Shown here one piece after another: positions 33,688 through 42,302 of a stretch of DNA of 64,000 nucleotides. The stretch covers positions 87,209-151,208 of the forward strand of contig JAKSRI010000004.1 of the NCBI GenBank assembly GCA_024403695.1. Reading direction: 5' to 3'. The position numbers and the translations under genes are program-made. Under the pieces are notes generated by a model. The model made no database searches, was not told where the DNA came from, and saw only the letters and a program-made list of their open reading frames with translations. Within the stretch, counting starts at the first letter, position 1. Every line of letters starts with the position of its first letter. Origin of the DNA: Saccharofermentans sp. Lineage in GTDB: Bacteria; Bacillota; Clostridia; Saccharofermentanales; Saccharofermentanaceae.

Positions 33688-34060
33688 ATATACTTCCTTT
33701 CGTAAATGTAAGGCCTTCACCTATATAGATGCAATTTATTTTGGAATATTTAGATTTTTTTGCCATTGTAATTCAAGGCGCCTTCATGGGGCATGTAATG
33801 TGGCATACTTCTATATATGAACTTTAGGCCCGAGTTGACAGAAAGTTCGGAAAAGTTGCCATATATAGCTTTAAATGGCAACAATTATGGCAATATTATA
33901 ATAATTGTCATTATTCATTGAAAAGTTGCCATTTCTCTGAAAAATTGGCAACCCTTATGGCAACTTGTGTAAATTCATTCCTTTAATATTACTTAACTTT
34001 TATTTGAAGCTCGGTTAAATATATGTTTCTATAATTACCGTATGAAAGTGAGGTTATTTT
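33688..34060. repeat. Intergenic region with GTTGCCAT/ATGGCAAC array
   Basis: A 373-bp divergent intergenic region. Two copies of AAAAGTTGCCAT-N12/13-(A/T)TGGCAAC-N4-ATGGCAA start at 33851 and 33921, exactly 70 bp apart. Each holds a 28-bp inverted repeat (33855-33882 and 33925-33952). A lone TTGCCAT lies at 33760 and TTGTCAT at 33905. No ORF of note. Promoters for the sigma gene (minus) and the CPBP gene (plus) must lie here, so an operator array is likely. Confidence 0.7.
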
Positions 34061-35002
34061 ATGAAGATTACTCTTAACAGACCAAGTATTATTAAGGAAG
34101 CTGAAGGCAGCAGATGCATTCTCAAAAAAGTAAATGGACCTTTAAGCATTATTCCAGAGTGCATTCTGTTTTTTATCGTGCTGATACTTACAAGTATTGT
34201 TTACGGACTCGGTGGTGACTTTATTGCCGGTATATTGTACGGAATTACACATGGTGGTGGTACAGTAAATGATGTATACAACTGGGATTACTACACCCCA
34301 ATTACGCTTATGTCCGAGGTGCTTTGGACACTTTCAGTTCTTTTGGTAGCGTATATCTGGCAGAAGCGTACTCCAAGAACACATGGTTTTGTTAAGAAGA
34401 ACGCAGTTCGCGATTATGCTATTGGTCTCGTTGCTGGTTTTGCCATGTTCTCTGCTGCAGTTGGAATCTGTGTGGCAACAGGCGCACTTTCACTTAAGGC
34501 TGCTTCAAATGTAAATTATTCACTTATTGGTATTTTTGCCATCGGTTGGTTTTTCCAGGGCATGGCAGAAGAGGTTATATGTCGAGGATTCTTCCTTGTA
34601 TCCCTTGCACGTAAGAATAATCTTGTGATAGCTGTTCTTGGCAACTCACTTGCTTTCGCCGCACTTCACCTTGCTAACCCAGGTATTGGAGCACTTCCTC
34701 TTGTTAACCTTACTTTGTTTGGAATTTGTGCCTCTGTGTACTTTATTAAGACAGGTAACATCTGGCTCGTTAGTGCTATGCATAGTATTTGGAACGCAGT
34801 ACAGGGCAATTTCTATGGCATTCTCGTAAGTGGTGGTTTTACTGGACCAACTATTTTTAACTCTACTATTGATACAGGTAAGACATTGATTAACGGTGGT
34901 GACTTCGGACTTGAGGGTGGTCTCGCAGTTTCAATTGTTCTTGTAATTACAATTCTCATTGGATTGTTGATTCCTGGTATCGAGGATAAGAAGGCGGAGT
35001 AA
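34061..35002 (+). CDS. CPBP family intramembrane metalloprotease
   Basis: A 313-residue polytopic protein with about eight hydrophobic segments. The CAAX/Abi signature is present: AEEVICRGFFL (EExxxR), FAALHLANPG with the first His, and AMHSIWNAVQG with the second. In Gram-positive bacteria these proteins are often immunity or processing factors for peptides, or act in membrane protein turnover. No bacteriocin gene is visible nearby. GTGAGG lies 9 nt before the ATG; the upstream GTTGCCAT array may control it. Confidence 0.88.
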   Translation: MKITLNRPSIIKEAEGSRCILKKVNGPLSIIPECILFFIVLILTSIVYGLGGDFIAGILYGITHGGGTVNDVYNWDYYTPITLMSEVLWTLSVLLVAYIWQKRTPRTHGFVKKNAVRDYAIGLVAGFAMFSAAVGICVATGALSLKAASNVNYSLIGIFAIGWFFQGMAEEVICRGFFLVSLARKNNLVIAVLGNSLAFAALHLANPGIGALPLVNLTLFGICASVYFIKTGNIWLVSAMHSIWNAVQGNFYGILVSGGFTGPTIFNSTIDTGKTLINGGDFGLEGGLAVSIVLVITILIGLLIPGIEDKKAE

Positions 35003-35029
35003 AACGCCACTCACTTTATAAAGACTAAT

Positions 35030-35062
35030 ACTCCTGGAGGCGTATGCTTCTGGGAGTTTTTG
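35030..35062 (+). terminator. Intrinsic terminator after the CPBP gene
   Basis: ACTCCTGGAGGC/GCTTCTGGGAGT stem (three G-U pairs), GTAT loop and TTTTTGTAT tail. Confidence 0.85.
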
Positions 35063-35160
35063 TATACTTAGAACAAAAAGGGAAGGGCATTTTTTGCCTG
35101 TTTTTATCCCTGTAACAATGTTACAATCTATTACTGTTAGGACATTAATGGAGTATAAAA

Positions 35161-36348
35161 ATGAAAAAGATAGTACTTTTGGGATGCAATGACAAAACAC
35201 GTGCGATTGTGCCTATTTTGTGCAAGGATGCCAGTATAACATCCGAGATTTGTATTGCTTCCAGAGATAAATCCAAGTGTGATGAGATTAGACTTAAATA
35301 TCAGGGCAGTCCAGTAAGAATCAGTACTGCTAGAGTTGATTTGAGCAATGAGCAGGGCACCAGAATGATGCTCTCTATTGCACAGCCAGATATGCTTGTT
35401 AACCTTACAGAGGCTTCTTTTAGCCCAATTATCATGAAGCTCTGCCTCGAAATTGGCGTGCCATATGTGGACGGCACTCTCTTTGACATCGGCAGTGGTG
35501 ATTTACTTTCTAAGCAGTTCGAGTTTTTTGGAGATTTCCGTAAGAAGAACCTTACTGCGGTTGTTGGTTGCGACTTTAACCCTGCAGGAATTACTACTCT
35601 TGTGCGCGAGGCACTGGAGGATGAGTTTGATTCTATCGATGAGGTGAATATTATCGAGTCTGGCGCGAAAGTGCTGGCAAAGAAAATGACTATCAAGGAA
35701 CTTGCTAAGTATGACAGCAGTGTTGACGGTGGTGATATGGCTATCTGTATCGAGAATGGCCAGAAAGTTGGAGCTGATCCTCTTACTGTGAAAGTGGTGT
35801 ATAAGCTTCCAGGTGTTCTTGAGCAGGATTACTATGCTATGAACAACATTATCGTGGAGGACTTCCTTAAGGAACTTCCTGATGTTCCAACAGTTCGTTA
35901 TTTTACTACCCATAGTAAGCCAGACACATCAATTCTTAAGGAGCTCGATAAGTTTGGCCTTTTGTCTGAAGAACCAATTGAAGTTAATGGCATGAAGATT
36001 GCCCCTATCGATTTTATTTCCAAGGTGTTGGAAGACTATGAGCCAGCGACATCTTCTGATGAAGCAAATGTTTCTATCTTTGATGGTGGAATGGGAATTA
36101 TTCTTACTGGTCAGAAGAGAGGCGAGACAAAGACTTCCATGATTCATATTAAGGACGTTGCTAAGTGCAATAGTTTATCCGTAATTGCTGGAATCAGAGC
36201 AGTTGCTACTAAGAAGTGGAACAGAGCTGGTGTATTTACACCATGTGCATTCAATCCATCTATTATGCTCGAGAGTATGAGAAGAGATGGATTCTCTTAT
36301 GATATGATATCGGCAGAACCAGTGGAATTGGTAAGGGAGGATAAGTGA
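35161..36348 (+). CDS. Saccharopine dehydrogenase family oxidoreductase
   Basis: A 395-residue cytoplasmic protein. The N-terminus KKIVLLGCNDKTRAIVPILC is an NAD(P)-binding strand-turn-helix, slightly altered from GxGxxG. VNLTEASFSPIIMKLCLEIG and YVDGTLFDIG, then VVGCDFNPAGITTLVREALE, follow the saccharopine/carboxynorspermidine dehydrogenase pattern. The true substrate is open; polyamine or lysine-related chemistry is possible. A palindrome GTAAC-AAT-GTTAC (35112-35124) lies in the upstream region. Its TGA overlaps the ATG of the response regulator gene, placing it first in a six-gene unit. Confidence 0.78.
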   Translation: MKKIVLLGCNDKTRAIVPILCKDASITSEICIASRDKSKCDEIRLKYQGSPVRISTARVDLSNEQGTRMMLSIAQPDMLVNLTEASFSPIIMKLCLEIGVPYVDGTLFDIGSGDLLSKQFEFFGDFRKKNLTAVVGCDFNPAGITTLVREALEDEFDSIDEVNIIESGAKVLAKKMTIKELAKYDSSVDGGDMAICIENGQKVGADPLTVKVVYKLPGVLEQDYYAMNNIIVEDFLKELPDVPTVRYFTTHSKPDTSILKELDKFGLLSEEPIEVNGMKIAPIDFISKVLEDYEPATSSDEANVSIFDGGMGIILTGQKRGETKTSMIHIKDVAKCNSLSVIAGIRAVATKKWNRAGVFTPCAFNPSIMLESMRRDGFSYDMISAEPVELVREDK

Positions 36349-37058
36349 TGCCTAACAATCAGCGTAAAGTTCTTATTGTCGAGGACGATGAGTCAATCAA
36401 CAATCTCATCAGAGTTTCTCTGACTAAGCATGGATTAGCCTGCACACAGGCTTTCTCTGGTACAGAGGGTCTTCTTAATTTTAAGGCAGATAAGTTTGAT
36501 CTTATTATTCTTGATCTTATGATGCCTGGAATGACTGGAGAGGAGCTTACACACTCTATAAGACAGACATCCAAGGTACCTATTATTGTAACTTCTGCAA
36601 AGTCTTCTCTCGATTCTAAGATTGATTTGCTCGCTATGGGTGCTGATGACTTCCTTGGTAAGCCATTCGATATTAAGGAGCTTATTGCTCGTGTTGATGT
36701 TCAGCTTCGTCATCTTGATAATGCTGGTGACAGTTCTGAGGATGCTGGAATGAATATTCTGGTAGCAAGAGATCTTCAGCTTAATAAGGAGACATTCGAA
36801 GCCACAGTAAAGGGACAGGAGTTGCTCCTTACTAGACAGGAATATAAAATTCTTGAGTTATTTATGCTTTATCCTAACAAGGTGTTCTCCAAGCAGGAAA
36901 TTTTCGAATATGCATGGAATGAGTGCTACATTGGTGAGGATAAGACAATCAATGTGCATATCAGTAACATCAGATCTAAGATTAAGAAGATTACTGATGA
37001 TGAATATATTGATACGGTATGGGGTATTGGATTCCGTCTTGCAAAGCCTAAGGCTTAA
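36348..37058 (+). CDS. OmpR/PhoB-family response regulator
   Basis: A 236-residue two-component regulator. The receiver domain (~6-120) has VEDDESINN (acidic pocket), LIILDLMMPG (phospho-acceptor Asp) and SAKSS with GADDFLGKPF (Thr/Ser and Lys). The winged-helix domain (~140-234) includes LLTRQEYKILELFMLYPNKV and INVHISNIRSKI. It overlaps the preceding gene by one base. The partner kinase is encoded at 39827, four genes down, after an ABC transporter, as in BceRS-BceAB-type detoxification modules. Confidence 0.92.
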   Translation: MPNNQRKVLIVEDDESINNLIRVSLTKHGLACTQAFSGTEGLLNFKADKFDLIILDLMMPGMTGEELTHSIRQTSKVPIIVTSAKSSLDSKIDLLAMGADDFLGKPFDIKELIARVDVQLRHLDNAGDSSEDAGMNILVARDLQLNKETFEATVKGQELLLTRQEYKILELFMLYPNKVFSKQEIFEYAWNECYIGEDKTINVHISNIRSKIKKITDDEYIDTVWGIGFRLAKPKA

Positions 37059-37143
37059 AGGTTTCTTTAACATTTATTATCTTTGATTGAAATCTTCCGG
37101 TTCATAATACCATCATACAATCAGAATTGATGGGAGATTGAAC

Positions 37144-38064
37144 ATGGAAGATTATTTGCTTGTAACTGAAAATCTTAGCAAATTATATAAAGGTGTTGCT
37201 GCAGTAGATAAAGTTAACCTTCATATTAAGAAGGGTTGTATATATGGCCTTATTGGTAAGAATGGTGCTGGTAAGACCACAATCATGAAGATGATTTCAG
37301 GAATGGCTTCTCCATCATCTGGATCTTTTTCCTATGTTGGATTTAATGGTGGAACAGATGAGGCATTTTCCAGAATTGGTGTTCTTATCGAGGCTCCAGC
37401 TCTTCAGCCTAATCTCACAGCTTATGACAACATGAAGATGAAGTGTCTTGCTTATGGTATTGGTGATAAGCAGTACATCAACGATAAGCTCGAGCTCGTA
37501 GGTCTTGGTAAAGTTGGTAAGAAAAAGGCTGGTAAGTTCTCTCTTGGTATGAAGCAGAGACTTGGAATTGCTCTTGCACTTGTTGGAGAGCCTGACTTCC
37601 TTATTCTTGATGAGCCTATTAATGGTCTTGATCCACAGGGTATTGTAGAGGTTCGTGAACTTCTCACAAAGCTCAATGAAGAAAAGAAGATGACTATTCT
37701 TATTTCTAGTCATATTCTCGAGGAGCTCGCTAAGGTGGCTACAGATTATGCCATTATTAATAACGGTGTAATTATTGAAGAATCTACAAATGCAGAGCTT
37801 AAAGAAAAGTGTCGTGACAAGATTGTTATTAAGTCAGCTGATGTATCCAAGATTCTTCCTATCCTTGATAGCAATGATTTCTCTGATTATCAGGTAATTG
37901 ATAATAATACAATTTATGTATACAACCGTCTTAATGATATCTCTATTCTTAATATGGAGATTGCTAAGGCAGGAATTATGCTTGATTCCATTGGTGTTGA
38001 GGCATCTGATCTTGAAGAGTACTTCCTTAAGGTAACTGGTACAGTTACTGGGGATATCGCGTAA
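37144..38064 (+). CDS. ABC transporter ATP-binding protein (BcrA-like)
   Basis: A 306-residue ATPase. Walker A is LIGKNGAGKTTIMKM, the signature is FSLGMKQRLGIALAL (the LSGGQ position reads FSLGMKQR, as in BcrA and lantibiotic-immunity ATPases), Walker B is FLILDEPINGLDP and the switch is ISSHILEEL. The C-terminal ~80 residues are a typical extension of this subfamily. ATG 37144 follows GGGAGA at 6 nt. With two permeases and the RR/HK pair around it, the likely task is resistance to a peptide antibiotic; that is inference. Confidence 0.9.
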   Translation: MEDYLLVTENLSKLYKGVAAVDKVNLHIKKGCIYGLIGKNGAGKTTIMKMISGMASPSSGSFSYVGFNGGTDEAFSRIGVLIEAPALQPNLTAYDNMKMKCLAYGIGDKQYINDKLELVGLGKVGKKKAGKFSLGMKQRLGIALALVGEPDFLILDEPINGLDPQGIVEVRELLTKLNEEKKMTILISSHILEELAKVATDYAIINNGVIIEESTNAELKEKCRDKIVIKSADVSKILPILDSNDFSDYQVIDNNTIYVYNRLNDISILNMEIAKAGIMLDSIGVEASDLEEYFLKVTGTVTGDIA

Positions 38065-38076
38065 GGGGGTGCTGAT

Positions 38077-38994
38077 ATGTTTTTAAGATTATTTAAGTCA
38101 GAATTATTCCGTGCCAGCAAGTTCAAGAGCACATATATTCTTATTATTGTTTTATTTGTTATTAGCATGTTTTTAAACCTTGTTACCCTTAAGTTTGACT
38201 TTTTGGGTGTATATGGAATGGATAGTGAACAGTACATAAGATTAGCTGAAGGCGGCAATTCTATGGAGGGTGTGAATGACGCTGCGCAGGTTGGCACTAT
38301 TATGGGCGAGAGCATGGTTACTTCAAACACTGAAGAAGTAAAGATTCTCGGTGAAGGATTGTTCTACTCTGCAGATATACCAACACTTTTCCAGATTCAT
38401 GTATCCGACCTGGACCCAATTATGCTTCTTGCAATTTTTGTTGGTATTTTTGCAGGTGATATCATTAGTACAGGTGTTAATAAGAACCTGGTAATCAGTA
38501 ATAATAAGCGTAATCTCTTGTTTGCTGCAAGAGCGACAGTAATTGCTATTTACGCTGTTATCATTCATATTTTCACATGGCTCTTTACATTGTTCGGTGC
38601 AGCTATCTGGGCTGAGAAGGTGGATTTGGGCTGGAGCCAGCACGCAGTGGGATACTGGTTTGTTTCACTCTTACTTACAATTGTTTTTGCTATTCTGATT
38701 TATGCGATTACAGTATTAACTAAGAGTAAGGCAGCAGGAATTACAATCGGCGTTGTTCTCTCTACAGGAGCATTGTCACTTATTATTTCCATCGCTGACT
38801 GGGCAATTAAGAAGAAGCTGGATGTTAAGTCGGATTTTTCTGTAGCAAATTATTTGCTTACAGAGAATCTTGGATCATTAAGAGTGGATTATACTAATAC
38901 TGCACTTATAAGAGCTTTGGTTGTAGCAGCATTTTATACGGTAGTAGGTATAGTTGTTGTTGCAGTAATTAATAAGAAGAGAGATTTGGCTTAA
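38077..38994 (+). CDS. ABC transporter permease
   Basis: A 305-residue membrane protein. The first helix is at about residues 17-40, followed by an outer loop of ~70 residues and then five helices (LLAIFVGIFAGDIIS, a pair around AVIIHIFTWLFTLFG, and others). The pattern matches ABC-2 type permeases of bacitracin/lantibiotic transporters. It begins 12 bp after the ATPase with AAGGGGG near the ATG and ends overlapping the next permease by one base. Confidence 0.8.
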   Translation: MFLRLFKSELFRASKFKSTYILIIVLFVISMFLNLVTLKFDFLGVYGMDSEQYIRLAEGGNSMEGVNDAAQVGTIMGESMVTSNTEEVKILGEGLFYSADIPTLFQIHVSDLDPIMLLAIFVGIFAGDIISTGVNKNLVISNNKRNLLFAARATVIAIYAVIIHIFTWLFTLFGAAIWAEKVDLGWSQHAVGYWFVSLLLTIVFAILIYAITVLTKSKAAGITIGVVLSTGALSLIISIADWAIKKKLDVKSDFSVANYLLTENLGSLRVDYTNTALIRALVVAAFYTVVGIVVVAVINKKRDLA

Positions 38995-39827
38995 TGTATT
39001 CAAATCTGGTACATCTTGAATTTTTGCGATTGATGAAAAGCCGCTATTTTAAAGCGGCTATTTCTGTTGTTGCATTTTTTGAGTTGTTCTTTTTCATGTT
39101 TTTTCATTATTCATATTCAAATCATTTTTTGGATGAAATTCAAATTTTGAAAATAAACAGGAATGTTTCTTACCAGGTGGTGATGGCTAATACTCTGACA
39201 AACTCTTGTTGGATAGTAGCATTGGTAGCAATATTTTTTGTTACCTGTGATTTCTATAAATACAGACTATATGTCAATTTCCAAAGTCAGCTTAAAAATA
39301 AAATACGTCATTGTTCTTCAGAATTTGTTGGATTCTTTCTTTTCGCGGCTGTTCTGGCGATTTTCCCTGTAGTTATTACTATGGCAGTATCTGTATTCGA
39401 TAAGGAAACTTTGTTTACCAGTGTATCAAAAACATTTTTGATTTATATAGTTACTGTGCTGGTTATCTTTATAAATGGATGTCCTGCATTCTTTTTTGCG
39501 AAGCTTTTTAAGAAGCTGTGGCCATCTGTTATTTGTTATATTTTGTCTATATTTGGTACGTATTTTGCTCTTGGAATTATTACTGGTGTTCTTTTTGCGG
39601 GAGAAGCTACTAATGAGAATATAAATGTAGAAATAATCCAGGGGAATACGGTGTTTTCTTATGCAGTATCAATACTCACTCCTGAAAATGCTTTGCATCA
39701 GTGGGCATTGGGTGCAAATGATTATTTGAAAATAGATGTTGGCAGAGTAATATTTAATTATGTTGCTATTTGCCTATTCTGGTTGTGTGCATGTAGCCTT
39801 GTTACTAAGAGAAGGGGTGATAAATAA
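38994..39827 (+). CDS. ABC transporter permease (second subunit)
   Basis: A 277-residue protein with about six hydrophobic helices. LVHLEFLRLMKSRYFKAAIS is the amphipathic start common to ABC-2 permeases. It is probably the second half of a heteromeric pore with the 38077 product, as in BcrB/C-type or LanEG-type pairs. It overlaps both neighbours by one base (TAATG), so expression is coupled. Confidence 0.75.
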   Translation: MYSNLVHLEFLRLMKSRYFKAAISVVAFFELFFFMFFHYSYSNHFLDEIQILKINRNVSYQVVMANTLTNSCWIVALVAIFFVTCDFYKYRLYVNFQSQLKNKIRHCSSEFVGFFLFAAVLAIFPVVITMAVSVFDKETLFTSVSKTFLIYIVTVLVIFINGCPAFFFAKLFKKLWPSVICYILSIFGTYFALGIITGVLFAGEATNENINVEIIQGNTVFSYAVSILTPENALHQWALGANDYLKIDVGRVIFNYVAICLFWLCACSLVTKRRGDK

Positions 39828-40750
39828 TGGATATGACAGAGATTATTCTCATTATTACTGTTGCACTCCTTTTGGGTCTGACTCTTATGACTTTTTCTAT
39901 TCTTGGTCAGATTAAGAGCTTGCGTGATCAGATTCATTTTATCGCCCGTAATGATACTAACAAGCGTATTACTTTCTATGGTAAATCACGTCATATGGTT
40001 TCCATCGCTAAGGATATCAACGAGATACTTGATAGTTACAATGAGCGCGATGCTGAGATTATTCGTGAGGATAAAGAGATTAAAGATACTCTTACAAATA
40101 TGTCCCACGATATCCGTACCCCTCTTACATCTATGAAGGGATATTTTGAACTTATGGGTGAGACTACTGATCCAGAGGAGCAGGCAAAATATCGTTCTAT
40201 TATTAGTGAGAGAATTGATTCGCTAAGTGAGCTCCTGGAGACAATGTTCTACTATACAAAAGTTTCTAATGTTAATTACAAAGTTGCTCTGGAGAAGATG
40301 AACTTTTCAACTATCTTGCTCCAGACAATGTTTTCTTATTTTGAAGAATTCGAGAAGCTTGGAATTACTCCTGATCTGAACGTCAAGGAAGATGTAAATA
40401 TTATTGGAAATGAGCAGGCTGTGAAGAGAATACTTCAGAACCTTATTAAGAATGTTCTTATTCACGGTGATAGGGACGTTAAGATTACTCTCTTTGAAGG
40501 TAGCGGTGCAAATGAGGGCAAAGCTGTATTTACTATCAGTAATAGGGAGAAGCCTGGTGATATTCCTGATCCAACTAAAGTATTCGACAGATTCTATAAG
40601 GCTGATAAGTCACGACATACTGTCTCCAGCGGTATTGGATTATCCGTTGTTAAGAAGTTAGTATTATCCATGGGTGGCACTATAGAAGCGACATCTGAGA
40701 ATGGAATTTTTACAATTGTTATGGTTCTTCCATCTACAGGTAAACTTTAA
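39827..40750 (+). CDS. Sensor histidine kinase
   Basis: A 307-residue kinase with a single N-terminal membrane helix (~5-27) and almost no outer domain. The H-box is LTNMSHDIRTPLTSMKGYFE. The N-box is LQNLIKNVLIHG, the F-box FDRFYKADKSRH and the G-box SGIGLSVVKKL. Because it lacks an outer sensor domain, it may sense through the co-encoded transporter, as BceS does; that is inference. It is last in the RR-ABC-HK unit. Confidence 0.9.
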   Translation: MDMTEIILIITVALLLGLTLMTFSILGQIKSLRDQIHFIARNDTNKRITFYGKSRHMVSIAKDINEILDSYNERDAEIIREDKEIKDTLTNMSHDIRTPLTSMKGYFELMGETTDPEEQAKYRSIISERIDSLSELLETMFYYTKVSNVNYKVALEKMNFSTILLQTMFSYFEEFEKLGITPDLNVKEDVNIIGNEQAVKRILQNLIKNVLIHGDRDVKITLFEGSGANEGKAVFTISNREKPGDIPDPTKVFDRFYKADKSRHTVSSGIGLSVVKKLVLSMGGTIEATSENGIFTIVMVLPSTGKL

Positions 40751-40820
40751 TTTTTACTTTCTAGATGATAAAATAAATTTGTTGGTTTTTATTTGCTAAT
40801 CACAATCATGGGAGGTCCCT

Positions 40821-41768
40821 ATGAAAGGTATAGATGCTACAAATTTATCTCCAGAAGATATTACAAAGCTCGAGAGCTTTGTTCTGAATACGATTAAAAA
40901 CTACTCCGTTGATACAATCTATTTTAAGGATCGTAATTCCAAGTTCCTTTGGAACAGTAAGGGCCATTCTAATCAGGTAGGTGAGAAGGATCCTGCTGAT
41001 ATGCGCGGCAAGTCCGATTTCGATTATTTCCCAGAAGAATTTGCCCAGATTGCTCTCGATGTAGAGAAGAAAATCATGGAAACTGGCGAGCCAGTTAATG
41101 ATGCAAATGAGGTCTGGTATAAGAGTGATGATGAGATTGTTTATCTCATGAGTTCTAAGTACCCACTTTATGATGAAGATGGTGAGATTGTGGGCACATG
41201 GGGCGTTACTCGTGACATTACTGAGCTTAAGGTTATGGAACATAAGCTAGATCAGGCTTACCAAAAGATTCAGAGATATACTCGTGTAGATGATCTCACA
41301 GGACTTTATAACCGCAGATATTACACTGAATATACCGAGAAGATAATCAACATTATCGAGAAGCGTGGTGACGGTAGATTTGCTATCGTAGCTATCGATG
41401 TAGATGATATGGCTCATATCAATGCCCAGTATAATCAGGCATGTGGTGATAACCTCCTTCGTCTTGTTGCATCTAATATTTTGATTAATATAGACAAGAC
41501 ATCTACTGCATTTAGAAATGGCGATGACGAATTTGTTGTTCTTATGCCAGATGCTGATATAGAAGAGGCAGTAGAGCTTGCAAAGAAAATTCAGAAGAGC
41601 ATCTCATCTGAGCCTCTGGCAATTAGTGGTATGGAGTCAGAAAGAATAACAGCATCAATCGGCATAGCTGAGTTTACACAGGGCATGAGCATTACAGAAC
41701 TTATGAGCTCAGTAGATCGTAAACTTTTTAAGGCAAAGAGAGCCGGTAAGAATCAGCTGGCATATTAA
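40821..41768 (+). CDS. PAS-GGDEF protein with degenerate GGDEF motif
   Basis: A 315-residue cytoplasmic protein. Residues ~15-140 are a PAS domain (TIYFKDRNSKFLWNSKGHS, GEIVGTWGVTRDITELK), a linker helix follows, then a GGDEF domain (~155-313: DDLTGLYNRRYY). The signature at 234-238 reads GDDEF, with Asp in place of the second Gly. The upstream metal/substrate stretch, DVDDMAHINAQYNQACGD (193-210), lacks the usual Phe-Lys and Asn-Asp. It is therefore probably weak or inactive as a diguanylate cyclase and may act as a c-di-GMP or GTP sensor. GGGAGG precedes the ATG. Confidence 0.85.
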   Translation: MKGIDATNLSPEDITKLESFVLNTIKNYSVDTIYFKDRNSKFLWNSKGHSNQVGEKDPADMRGKSDFDYFPEEFAQIALDVEKKIMETGEPVNDANEVWYKSDDEIVYLMSSKYPLYDEDGEIVGTWGVTRDITELKVMEHKLDQAYQKIQRYTRVDDLTGLYNRRYYTEYTEKIINIIEKRGDGRFAIVAIDVDDMAHINAQYNQACGDNLLRLVASNILINIDKTSTAFRNGDDEFVVLMPDADIEEAVELAKKIQKSISSEPLAISGMESERITASIGIAEFTQGMSITELMSSVDRKLFKAKRAGKNQLAY

Positions 41769-42094
41769 GCTGCTACAGGTTTCTTCACATTAGTCTTTTT
41801 CTGAAGTCCCGTGCGAACTGCTCGGGACTTTGTTGTTGCAGAAACAACACCTCGGTCTGCAGGCACACGAGGTGCTCTGCAAGGTACCGGAAGGTGCTTA
41901 GGAGATATATTAGATGCTCTGCGGGTAAGAGCGGCCTGATGTCTTGCTTGGTTTGCAGCTCTTCTGGCGTCAGCTGCTCTGTAGTGTGCTGTGGCTAATT
42001 CTTCAGATTCTTTCCAGAATTCGATAGCATCTGTTACTGCTTTAAAAGTGGCGATAATGAATGCTGCTAATACAAAAATATCAAAAGGTGACAT
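41765..42094 (-). CDS. Hypothetical basic protein with one membrane helix
   Basis: A 109-residue protein. Residues ~5-25 are hydrophobic (DIFVLAAFIIATFKAVTDAI). The remainder is rich in Ala and Arg (YRAADARRAANQARHQAALT) and ends in Lys/Thr/Pro, so a helix that binds nucleic acid or membrane lipid is possible. GGAGG sits 9 nt before the ATG, which supports a real gene. Its 3' end overlaps the end of the convergent GGDEF gene by 4 bp. Confidence 0.6.
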   Translation of the reverse strand: MSPFDIFVLAAFIIATFKAVTDAIEFWKESEELATAHYRAADARRAANQARHQAALTRRASNISPKHLPVPCRAPRVPADRGVVSATTKSRAVRTGLQKKTNVKKPVAA

Positions 42095-42168
42095 ATATAA
42101 ACCTCCATTGTTCCGTTCATTTGTTTGCTATGAGAGGAGTATAACAGGGTGATAGTGACATTAATGGG

Positions 42169-42185
42169 ACACTTTGCGAAAGTGT
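42169..42185. promoter_or_regulatory. Palindrome in a divergent intergenic region
   Basis: A perfect ACACTTT-GCG-AAAGTGT repeat between the minus-strand 42094 gene and the plus-strand LacI-GGDEF gene. No T-run follows, so an operator is more likely than a terminator. Confidence 0.4.
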
Positions 42186-42302
42186 TCGGAAATTGTTCGA
42201 AAATTTATTTGCCACATTACCGTTACAAATAGTTTTCGTTTATTAAGAGCAGTTTCTGATAAGATTAAATAGGTATGAATAAGGGACAGGGAGACAATTA
42301 CT

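Noticed and set aside
35112..35124. GTAAC-AAT-GTTAC palindrome as a terminator
   Set aside because: The stem is only 5 bp and no T-run follows; at most a weak operator.
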